Below are positions 40,314 to 49,430 of a stretch of 64,000 nucleotides of DNA, in pieces (positions within the stretch are counted from its first letter, which is position 1; the number at the start of each line of letters is the position of its first letter). This DNA comes from Parietichytrium sp. I65-24A (lineage: Eukaryota > Sar > Bigyra > Thraustochytrida > Thraustochytriidae): contig BLSF01000051.1 of assembly GCA_012862575.1 (NCBI GenBank), forward strand, positions 186,001 to 250,000. The letters run 5' to 3'. The position numbers were made by a program, and so were the translations under genes. The notes under the pieces were generated by a model, which was given only the letters and a program-made list of their open reading frames with translations, was not told where the DNA came from and made no database searches.

Positions 40314-40877
40314 GATGAATAACCTTGCCGAGCACAGTTCTCAAAGTCGTCAACCCTTTTCAACTCGCGTCTTCTTTCTTCTACCCTCGAATCGCAGACT
40401 CAAAACATCGCCAGGACCAACCGTGAAAAAAGCACTGTCGCAAAATCTTACAAAATTATAAACCAAGCACCCTATTGTGAAAACACTTCCTTCCCGCTCC
40501 TGTTTGCGGAACCCAAATCCCCCTTTGCAGAACCCTTTTCACTGGCTTCTTCCTCCCACAAACGCCCACCTTACTCTCTCCGCCACTCTAAACACTAGCC
40601 CTCCCCCCTCTCACAATCAATAAAAAAAAAGAGAAAAAGAGAAAAAAAGAAAAGGAGAGAAGGAAAGAGGAAAGAGGAAAGAGAGTCCCCGTACGTCCGC
40701 GCACCCCCCATTTCCGCACCGTAGCAAAGTTCCGAAAAAGAAAAAAGAAAAGGAAAACAAAAACAAAAACAAAAACAAAAACAAAAACAAAAATAGAAAG
40801 AAAACAAGCGCGCGCAAGGAGAGACAGAGGAGACAGAGGTTTGATCCAGTCCAACCTGGTGAGTCAATCATTGAAGA
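40314..40877. other. Tandem-gene spacer upstream of ESF1
   Basis: 3' region of the oxygenase-like gene and promoter/leader of ESF1. C-rich then purine-rich, with an ACAAAA array close to the ESF1 start. No gene. Confidence 0.6.
40754..40793. repeat. ACAAAA hexamer array in ESF1 leader
   Basis: About six to seven ACAAAA units roughly 90 bases upstream of the ESF1 ATG. Confidence 0.95.
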
Positions 40878-43190
40878 ATGGCGCGCGAGGATGTGGAAGA
40901 CGCGCGGTTCCGCGATGTGGGTTCCGACCCCAAGTTCCGGCGGCAGCGCAAGAACCGGGGCAAGGTGAAGGTGGACTCCCGGTTCCGCAAGGTGCTCACG
41001 GACGACGACTTTCGCACGGCTGGACCGAAAATGGACAAGTACGGCCGCCCTGTTCAAAAAGACGGCAAGAAGAGCTTGGACATCGTGGACAGAATGTACG
41101 ACGTGGATGTCCAAGACGAAGACGAAGATGAAGATGAAGACAACCAAGTGGAGAAGGACATGAACATGGACATGGACATGGACAAGGACATGCAGCGCAA
41201 GAACAAGAAGAACAAGAAGATCAAGAACAAGAACAGCAGCAACAAGAACAAGAACAACAAGTTGGAGGCAAAAGCTGGCGAAGTCGAGGATGACGATGAT
41301 GACGATGATGACGAGGATGATGGTGCGAAAGTCGCCAAGGTGAAGAAGACGAAGAAGGCTGAGAAGAAGAACAAGGAGGCGTCTAGATTAGAGTACCTTA
41401 ACAGCCTCGCTCGCGGAGAGATCCTGGCGCATGATTCGGACGAAAGCGATTCGGAGGCTGAGGATGAGACCGAAGCGCTGGAGGCATTGGCAAAGCAGCA
41501 GCAAGCAGAGCAGGCGGAAGAGGATGAAGAGGAGGAGGACATGGACTATGGAGATGCCACGAGGCGCATCGCTGTACAAAATCTAGACTGGTCCAAGATG
41601 ACTGCGACTGACATTTTCGCGGTCTTGCAGTCGTTCCTTCCGATGGGCGGCGCGCTCGAGAAGGTGACGGTGTACAAGTCGATATTCGGCGAGGAGCGCA
41701 TGAAGGAAGAGGAGATGTATGGCCCGCGCATCGAGTCTTCGAGCTCGAAACGCGAAGAAATGAAAGGCGTCGTCGTTCTCGGTGCACATCAGGATGAGGA
41801 AGACCCTGTGGGAGCCGACGAAGCGCTCCGCAAGTATGAACGGGACAAGCTCAAGTACTACTTTGCAGTGGCAGAGTTTGACACCGTGGACACCTCGAAC
41901 AAAGTTTATGAATTGTGCGATGGGGTCGAGTTTGAGCGCTCTTCGGTGGTATTTGACCTCCGCTTTGTCCCGGACGATGTCGAGCTGGACCGCCCTGTGA
42001 GAGATGTGTCTACGGGCGTCTCGGAAGACTATGAGGCCCCAGAATTTTATAACAAGTCTCTACAGAGCACCAGAGTGGAGCTCACCTGGGATGAAGACGA
42101 GTTTAGCCGCCAAAAGCTGCAACGCTGGAAGCATGGCGCCCTCGTAAAAGGGAAACGGATGATTGGCGAGCGTGACCTAGAGGCCTTTATTGCTTCGGAT
42201 GCGGAGTCGGACGACGATGAGGAGGAGAATGATCGCATGAAGTCCATGGAATACAAAAAAACTCTTCGAGCGGCGCTTTTTGGAGGCGGCGACGAAGACG
42301 ACAAATCCGACGCAGAGAGTGAGGCCGAGGAAACATCGATGGAGATGTCTTACGTACCAGGTTTGGAAGACAAATTAAGGGCTAGCCTAGAGGAGTCGGA
42401 GGAGCCTGCGAAAAAATCTAAGAAAGAGAAGAAGGGCAAGGACAAGAAGGGCGCCAAGGGAAAGAGGGCCGAAGAAGACGATGCAGAAGAAGAAGAAGTG
42501 GCTGGAAATGGTCTGCATGCGAAAGGCGCATTCAATGATCCGTTTTTCGCAGACCCCGAGGTCGAGGAAAAGAAGTCCAAGAAGAAGGAGGATCAAAGAA
42601 GAAAGTCAAAGAAGGGCAAACGCGGTGGCAAGATGTCTTCCGATGACGAGAACGATGGTGAGACAGAAACTGTGCAGAATTCTTCCAAGGCAGAGGAGCT
42701 GAGGCGCAAGCGTGAAGAGGCTGAACTCGAGATGCTACTTTTGAACGAAAAGAATCGCAAAAAGGGGTCCGGTCTGGAGGGCTTCGACTACAAGAGTCTA
42801 GCAGTCGGCGAGAAGCTGCTGCAAACTGGGAAGAAGATCAAAGCACGCGGTAAAAAGAAAGAAAAGCTCAAGGAGGCTTTAGAGGCTGCTAAGCAGGACG
42901 ACTTCAAAGTGGACACTGCAGATTCTCGTTTCAACGCCTTTTACGATGACCCAGACTTTAGCGTGGATCGCACCAGTTCGCAGTACAAGTCCACCAAGGG
43001 CATGCTCGACTTTGAGAAGGAGCAATTGAAGAAGCGCAGCGAGCAGAAGAACAAGCGCGTGCGCTCCTACCTAAATAACGACGCCGCCGACAAGGGCGGC
43101 AATAGAGACATGGATAGCATGATTGAGTCGGTGAAGCGCAAGTCTGCTGCTCTTGCCGCTAATAACAAGAAGAGGAAGGTGGGAAAATAG
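40878..43190 (+). CDS. ESF1: ESF1 pre-rRNA processing protein
   Basis: Nucleolar factor for early 18S pre-rRNA processing in the small-subunit processome (770 aa). ATG at 40878 begins a conserved N-terminus (DPKFRRQRKNRGKVKVDSRF, then KYGRPVQK). Long acidic and Lys-rich tracts follow (DEDEDEDED, KNKKNKKIKNK), as is typical of ESF1. The central region contains IAVQNLDWSKMTATDIFAVL and YYFAVAEFDTVDTSNKVYEL, the split RNA-binding-like domain of the family, and the C-terminus holds an NUC153 motif (DSRFNAFYDDPDFSVDRTSSQY). The C-terminal KKRKVGK is a nuclear signal. No damage is seen. It is convergent with the PX-AGC kinase gene. Confidence 0.95.
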   Translation: MAREDVEDARFRDVGSDPKFRRQRKNRGKVKVDSRFRKVLTDDDFRTAGPKMDKYGRPVQKDGKKSLDIVDRMYDVDVQDEDEDEDEDNQVEKDMNMDMDMDKDMQRKNKKNKKIKNKNSSNKNKNNKLEAKAGEVEDDDDDDDDEDDGAKVAKVKKTKKAEKKNKEASRLEYLNSLARGEILAHDSDESDSEAEDETEALEALAKQQQAEQAEEDEEEEDMDYGDATRRIAVQNLDWSKMTATDIFAVLQSFLPMGGALEKVTVYKSIFGEERMKEEEMYGPRIESSSSKREEMKGVVVLGAHQDEEDPVGADEALRKYERDKLKYYFAVAEFDTVDTSNKVYELCDGVEFERSSVVFDLRFVPDDVELDRPVRDVSTGVSEDYEAPEFYNKSLQSTRVELTWDEDEFSRQKLQRWKHGALVKGKRMIGERDLEAFIASDAESDDDEEENDRMKSMEYKKTLRAALFGGGDEDDKSDAESEAEETSMEMSYVPGLEDKLRASLEESEEPAKKSKKEKKGKDKKGAKGKRAEEDDAEEEEVAGNGLHAKGAFNDPFFADPEVEEKKSKKKEDQRRKSKKGKRGGKMSSDDENDGETETVQNSSKAEELRRKREEAELEMLLLNEKNRKKGSGLEGFDYKSLAVGEKLLQTGKKIKARGKKKEKLKEALEAAKQDDFKVDTADSRFNAFYDDPDFSVDRTSSQYKSTKGMLDFEKEQLKKRSEQKNKRVRSYLNNDAADKGGNRDMDSMIESVKRKSAALAANNKKRKVGK

Positions 43191-43672
43191 AAGCTCGACT
43201 TTCCTTGTGATAAATCTTGAATGATATTTTGTTTGTCCTTTTCGCACGCCTTTTCCCGTATATAATTTTAAAGAGAAATACATGCTTCAGTGTCAACAAC
43301 CTCTGCCACCAACAAATGCGAGGGTTAGAATGAATGCCGGAATCTGATACATGGCTGACGAGTGTGGAGAAGAAGGGGCTTCATACTCGTTCTCAAAAGT
43401 GTCTGAATCTTGGGCGATAATGCCATATCGAAAATCGTTTTGATTGTTTGTTTGTTTGTTTGTGAATTCATATTCGGTGAAAGTTTTAGCCTGCTTGGCT
43501 ATCATGCTCATGGTATCAATTGCGAGCAAGTTGATTTGTAAAATTGCCCAGATTTCTGTTTCCAGAAGAAGGTAAGACAGACATCTGCCACCTCTTTGAA
43601 ACCTCTTTTGTTTGTCTCTCCTCTCTCCTATTCCCTTTCGTCGTCCTAAACACCTCGCTTGGTACTCGCATC
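43191..43672. other. Convergent spacer ESF1/PX-AGC kinase
   Basis: Two 3' regions. A TTTGTTTG repeat lies near 43447-43462. No gene seen. Confidence 0.6.
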
Positions 43673-45622
43673 TCAAAAGAAAAAGTGTGTTGGGTGCTGT
43701 ACAGCACGGAAAGCATCAAAGACCCCTTGCGACTCCGCACCACGGATGACCGCTGCATCATCGGCTGTCTTGGGCAGTCGATCAATCTTTGCGGAAAGAC
43801 GAGTGAAGTTTTTATCAAAGTAACTGGTGTCACCTGTGCACTTTAGCTGGGGCACGTAAGGAGGGCGAATCCGTTTCTCTCGCAGCTTGACAAAATCGAG
43901 CGACTCAAAGAATGGGTGTTGGATAAGATCCGCCAAACCCTTATCCGAACCCAATCGGTTCTTGGGGTCCTTGTCCAGAAGGCCACGCAACACAGCCCTG
44001 GCGCTCTGGCAGACTTGGCCTTGGGGGAAGGTGAGCGGCGAATGCTGGATATGCTTCAGTACAACTTTGCGCTCCTCCGAGTACCAAGGCGGCAACCCGG
44101 TGAGCATCTCGTACAGAACCATGCCCAAAGACCAGTAGTCTACCGCATAGCCGTGCCCTGTTTTGCGAATCATTTCAGGTGAGAGATACTCCATGGTGCC
44201 CACGAAAGAAACTGCTCCTTCCACAGCATTGTGAACGCCGACTTTGGCAAGTCCAAAATCCACCAGTTTAACATGACCATCATCAGTGATCATGATATTT
44301 TCCGGTTTCAAATCGCGGTAGATGATTCCGTGACTATGCAAATGCGCGAGAGCAATCGCGCATTCGGCTGCATAAAACCGAGCAAGCTTTGGCGGGAATT
44401 TACCCTTGACATCAAGGTGGAAGTACATTTCGCCTCCCGCGCAAAAGTCTTGCACGAGAAACAGATGCTGGTGTGATGCAAAGGCGGCATGCAAGCGCAC
44501 CAAAAAAGGGCAGGGTGCGATGTCCATACAGAATCGCTCGACCTCAACTCGAGTGCTCTGCTTGCGGCGCACCATCTCTGCCTTGCCCAACACTTTAATG
44601 GCAGCAAACTCGCCAGACCCGTCTGGCAGGGACCGCTGCGCGAGAAACACCTGCCCGAACGAGCCTTTTCCGATGCAAGAGACGAGTCCATAATCCGTCA
44701 GAGTCAAATTCTTGCGAGCCACTTGAATTGAAGCGGTCCGTGGGCTCATGTTTGGGTCGAGGTTCTGCGAGTCGTCCACAAAGTACAAGTTTGGGTCCAC
44801 TGTGCAAGTACTGACAGGAGTGAAAGCGCTCTCCTCAACAGGAAATACATTGGAGTCCTCGCAGAAGAATTGCACCATCAAGTCACGGGCCCCGTTCTCA
44901 ACAACGCCTGCCGGGTTGTCTTTCCATAGCTGCACGACCGTCTGAATCCAGGTGTCCAGCTCTTTGGCCCTGATGTCGACAAGAGCTTTGCTCGTTTTCT
45001 CGTGTGGGAATTGCTTTTCCGGTAGTTCTGGGAAGCGCTGGATCAGGCTGCCCGACACCTGAGACATTCGAAGAACTAGCGCTAAAAACATGTTAAATCT
45101 GCGGCAGATTGTCCACTCCACGGATTCGTTGCAAGGTTTGTTGTTCACGAGACGTATGATCTGATGTGCCACGCGTATGCGATAGGTTGCGTAAACGGAG
45201 TTTGAAGGGTCCTTTTTCGAAGGGCTGCGTTTCTTGACAAATGCGTAAGCGTCAAGTTTGACGCGTAGTGTCTGCAGGTTGGCCAACAGCCCGCGAATGA
45301 GGTCGCGATCCCAGACCACGGCGCCTAGTTTCTTCTCGGTGGAGTACTGCACTTTGCTATCATCTGTCGCCGATGAAATTGCAGGGTCCATCGCCAGACT
45401 CTCATGGTCAAAGCCTCCTTCCATGGGCATGATGCGCTTGGAGCTACCGCCCATGCATGTCACCGTGGGTCCCGCGTTCTTGTCCGCGCTCTGGCGATGC
45501 AAGTCAGTTTGTGAAAAGTCGAAGGTGGTTTGGTTCGTCGCAGATGGCGACACCAGCACTTTGCTGGGCCGCTCCTCCAGTTTCAGGTTGCTCATGCTGG
45601 GCAACCTCTTGCATGTACGCAT
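43673..45622 (-). CDS. PX-domain AGC protein kinase (SGK3-like layout)
   Basis: Ser/Thr kinase of 649 aa; ATG at 45620-45622 (frame upstream to 45745 opens only with GTG). A PX phosphoinositide-binding domain spans about 140-255: a basic YRIRVAHQI strand, CRRFNMFLAL, the Pro-rich FPELPEKQF and the helix DIRAKELDTWIQ. The kinase domain begins near 308 with GKGSFGQVF; Lys343 in AIKVLGK, D437 in YRDLKPEN and D455 in DFGLAKV are intact, with GTMEYLSPEM in the activation segment. The AGC tail ends with an FDAF-type hydrophobic motif near the C-terminus. Known PX-AGC kinases such as SGK3 are recruited to PI3P endosomes; that localisation is inferred here. Confidence 0.9.
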   Translation of the reverse strand: MRTCKRLPSMSNLKLEERPSKVLVSPSATNQTTFDFSQTDLHRQSADKNAGPTVTCMGGSSKRIMPMEGGFDHESLAMDPAISSATDDSKVQYSTEKKLGAVVWDRDLIRGLLANLQTLRVKLDAYAFVKKRSPSKKDPSNSVYATYRIRVAHQIIRLVNNKPCNESVEWTICRRFNMFLALVLRMSQVSGSLIQRFPELPEKQFPHEKTSKALVDIRAKELDTWIQTVVQLWKDNPAGVVENGARDLMVQFFCEDSNVFPVEESAFTPVSTCTVDPNLYFVDDSQNLDPNMSPRTASIQVARKNLTLTDYGLVSCIGKGSFGQVFLAQRSLPDGSGEFAAIKVLGKAEMVRRKQSTRVEVERFCMDIAPCPFLVRLHAAFASHQHLFLVQDFCAGGEMYFHLDVKGKFPPKLARFYAAECAIALAHLHSHGIIYRDLKPENIMITDDGHVKLVDFGLAKVGVHNAVEGAVSFVGTMEYLSPEMIRKTGHGYAVDYWSLGMVLYEMLTGLPPWYSEERKVVLKHIQHSPLTFPQGQVCQSARAVLRGLLDKDPKNRLGSDKGLADLIQHPFFESLDFVKLREKRIRPPYVPQLKCTGDTSYFDKNFTRLSAKIDRLPKTADDAAVIRGAESQGVFDAFRAVQHPTHFFF

Positions 45623-46804
45623 CCTCCTCACGTCCCGCAGGTAACACCCTTCCACGTTCGCCGCCACGGCCTCCCACAGCGCTGCCCACAACGCCGCAGC
45701 CTTCTTACGCCCCAGTCCCACCCACACTTTCCCCGATGTCCCCACTGTCCCCGCTGTCCCCGCTGCGTCCCACTGAGTCCCACTGCGTCCTCGCGGGCAC
45801 GTGAAATTGAAATTTGCCTGTTCACTTGCTTGTTTGCTTGATTGATTGATTGGTTGATTTGGTTGTTTGCGTGGTTGATTTGGTTGATTGCTTGCTTGCT
45901 TGGCTTGCTCTCTCGCGATGGACGTATGGACGTATGGACGTGCTCCAAATTCAAACTATTCAAACTGAGCTAAGGTTATCGACTTGCCGAGTTGGATGGT
46001 ACTCAGTGTCTCAGTGCTCAGTGTACTCAGAACCAGAACTGCTTCTCTCTCTCTCTCTCTCTCTCTCTCTTCTTGTTCTTCTTCTCTTCTCTTCGCTCTG
46101 TCTCTGTCTCTGTCTCTGTCTCTTTCGCTGTCTGCTGTCTTGGTTTGTCTTGGTTTGTCTTGTGGCCTCTGTGGCCGCGGTTTGAATTGTCTGTGCAAGT
46201 ATTTATTTTGATTTTGATTGATTTATTATTGCGCGGCGGAGGCAGAAGTTCTGCTGGTCAGTGAATTTGGGTGCTTTGATTGAAATATTTGTTGAAATGA
46301 GAGAGAGGGAGAGGGAGAGGGAGGGAGAGAGAGAGGGAGTGAGTGAGTGAGTGGGTCTCAATTTGAAAACAAACAAAATATTTTTCCAGAATTAGAATTG
46401 GGCAGAGAGGAGTCTTCGGAAAGGAGAGGACTAGGATCTCCGAGTGGCGAGTTGCCTTCTGTTGCCTTCTGGATTCTGAATTTGTTCTGTTCTGAAAATT
46501 ATTCTGAACGAGTACGAAGTACTTACCAGTATCGCCGTTTTCTTTTGGTCTGAGCGAAGTTGTTGAACTATGTTGAGCTATTGAATGGGTTGTTACTCGG
46601 AAGTTGGGTTCGCTGAGGAAAAGGAAGCATGAATGGAACTGGAAAAAACAAAACAAAAAAAATATCATTTGAAATGATCGTCTCTAGACTATAACTGTTT
46701 TAGCTAGCATAAAATCCTATTCTCCATCCATCCCAAACACGCACACTACCTCAAGCCTATCGCTCGCTATGGAGAAATTCAAACTGCAGAGTATAGCACT
46801 GTCT

Positions 46805-46821
46805 ACTCCTATAGTAGGAGT
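46805..46821. other. Perfect palindrome with 7-bp arms
   Basis: ACTCCTA pairs with TAGGAGT across a 3-base TAG loop. It is in the anomalous TAG-rich spacer segment; function unknown. Confidence 0.5.
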
Positions 46822-47990
46822 GCATCAGCCACTCCTCCGTCATCTCAAACTTAGGGTTGCTAGGGTTGTGGGTTATGGAAGGCTATAGATCGGACTAGAT
46901 GGAGGATCTTTGTGGAGGTTCTGGGAGTGGTGGCTAGAAGGGCCTCTAGGGTGTCCTAGTGTGGTGAGGGAAAATTTGAATTTTGCTATTGAGCAATTAC
47001 ACGCGGAGGTAGTCTAAAACTCCTCCCGGCCAACACTACAAGGGGAGTGATGGCGTAAGGATGCCTAAGGGCGAACTTGCGCGGTTCTTTCTGGGAACCA
47101 CAACACTAATATTCTCGTTAAAGTTCACTACAGCATAAAGCGTTGTGTTAAGTTTTCCGGTAGCGGAGATTGGTGGTAGTGAAGGCTGGTGACGAATGGT
47201 CTAGTATTAAGATACGACAGTTGCATAGGGTCACGTTGGCGGTTTCATCTCTGACTACTAGTATTAATGGTATCCCAGCACTCTACGCTCCAGGCCAACC
47301 AGCGCTCTTTGGCATCTCTCTAGCTCTAGCAGTACTCAGGGAATGTCGTAGGTACGCTTCTTCCACTCGTCATCAATAGCACTTCAATAGTAGTCTATAG
47401 TCCTGGCTCTGCCTCATCATCGCTCATCATCGGGACTATCGCAATCATAATTACCCCTATGGAAGAAGACGGTTATGATCGACTAACCGTATCTATTACC
47501 TGACTAGCACACCGAAATGGTACAGACACTTACGGAAAACCAGACCACTCCTAACGAGCAACTAGCTGTATAGAGCCTGTTTAGCGGATCTTACCCAGAG
47601 AGAATCACAGTAGAAGGTCAGTACGGTTCATCTACGCGCTCAATTAGCTATACAAACAATGCAAACGATAGGAAGTCAAACCTTTTGGAGTGGAGATCGT
47701 TATCATTATCTTTCGTTCAGAATGGAAGATTTTGACAATCCCGACTATCCCGACAGCGAGTTGAGCAGCATCTTGGGATCGATGGCGCGTGGCAATTGGC
47801 GCTCGACAGCTTTTATTTTACAACTTACCTATACATTCTTGAACAGAGAGAGGTGTTGAGATCGTTTGGATCGTCTGAATAAGTCTGGATCCTGAACAGG
47901 CCCTGGTCTTCACCGCACCGCGGAAGGCTGTGCAGTGAGAACTCACATGTCAGAACTGAGCATTCGCATTATTCGCATACTCGCAGCACC

Positions 47991-48026
47991 CTGATGCCCT
48001 GATGCCCTGATGCCCTGATGCCCTGC
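47991..48026. repeat. CCTGATGC octamer array
   Basis: Four perfect copies of CCTGATGC followed by a partial copy, in the spacer upstream of the alpha-kinase. Confidence 0.95.
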
Positions 48027-49430
48027 GCTCCTTGACCTACTGTGACGAAAACTCCGACGCTCGCGCTTCTCGCGCTCCCCAAGCACGGTCGCAGCGCACC
48101 AGTGGCTACGCGGCCCTTAGCAGCACTCGAGCGAGCGCTCGTTGCCTGATTGATTCGTATTGATTCATCTGATTCATTCATTGTCAAAGGCCATTGACCC
48201 TTTTCGAGGCATCGTTTGACCTGTTTGACCCATTTGATCCATTTCCGCGCTCGTTTATCATTGACTTGATTGATTGAATGAATGATTGTTTGCGAGCACC
48301 TTTTGTTTAGAACTTCGAACTTCAATTTAGGTTTCACAGTCGCCAATCTTTACGGACGATCGTGATGGCTCAGATGGCTTCATGTGCGCCATGTGCGCCA
48401 TGTGCTCCATGGCTGCAGTATCTTGGACAGTTTTTGATCGAGTTGACTCGATTGAAAATGATTGAAAGCTGCAAAGTTGCGGAGATTGCGGAGAGTGAGA
48501 CAGTTGGACGTGTGAATAACATGATAGTGAACTGACATGGTGTGAACGAGCCCAGCTAAACGCAGACAGCACTCACAGTCAGTCGTGGATCTCGCGGAGT
48601 GTTTCCAGCCTCGATTACTTTTCTTTGTCTGACAGTGAATGAAGAATGTGTATAACAGTGATGACTTCGATGACTCACAGGTCTCATAGGGAGGTGATCA
48701 AAATCACTCAGTCAGAGAGTAAGAGGGCAAGAGATGGCAAGAGAGAAGAAAAGAGAGAAAAAAGAGAAAGTCTTTCCTGTTTCTTACCGGCTCTGCTACT
48801 TCAGCCCTATCTCCCCTCGACTCAATCAAAGGCTTTCCTCACTCCTGCTTCTTACGCTAAAACCTAGGGCCTTTCCCCCCCTCACACTCCGTTTGTGAGG
48901 GAGTGGCAGAGAAATTCATTTCTCCTCCCACTCCTAACGTGCCATCTACCCCTAAATCTAGCACATCGTCTCCCGAGGTCCTCCCACAGCCTCGCCTTCT
49001 GTCCTCTCTCTCTCTTTCTCTCTTTCTCTCTCTCACTGTCTCTATCTCTGCTGTACACCGCAATTGTACATCTCGCGCACGCGACAGTGGACAGTCGTTC
49101 CGCAAATCTCGGGGCGCGCGGACACAGTGCATGTAGCGCTGGCGGTAAGGCTCTTTAGGCTGGTCAGGCTCGCGAGAGATTCCGGGGGCACTGCGGGTCG
49201 ACTGCCATTTGCAGCATCTCTGGAGGTTGGTTGAGCTTCGCGCGAAAAAGGAAAGAGAGGGTTGGCAAAGAAGAAGGAACAAAAAGAAGAAGAAGAAGAA
49301 GAGTGGTGGAGAAACAGCAAGAAGAAGGAGACAGTGTAGTATCTCGGGAGTGGGAACTCCGTTGGGAACTTTGGGAACCTTGATTTTGGTTTTAGAATTG
49401 AGCTTTTCGGAGTGGATGATCTAAGCGGTG

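Larger units (their letters stand above)
45623..49430. other. Gene-free spacer (3.8 kb)
   Basis: No gene recognised. Contains TTGATTGG repeats (45838-45905), (TC)n and CTGTCT arrays (46048-46135), GA/GAGT arrays (46290-46350), a perfect 17-base palindromic hairpin at 46805-46821, a TAG/CTA-rich anomalous segment (about 46690-47650), a CCTGATGC array, and CATGTGCGC repeats (48385-48405). The final few hundred bases are likely the alpha-kinase promoter. Confidence 0.6.

Noticed and set aside
45623-45745. 41-residue N-terminal extension of the PX-AGC kinase
   Set aside because: It opens only with GTG; the upstream region is GGGGACA repeat. An unseen upstream exon cannot be excluded.
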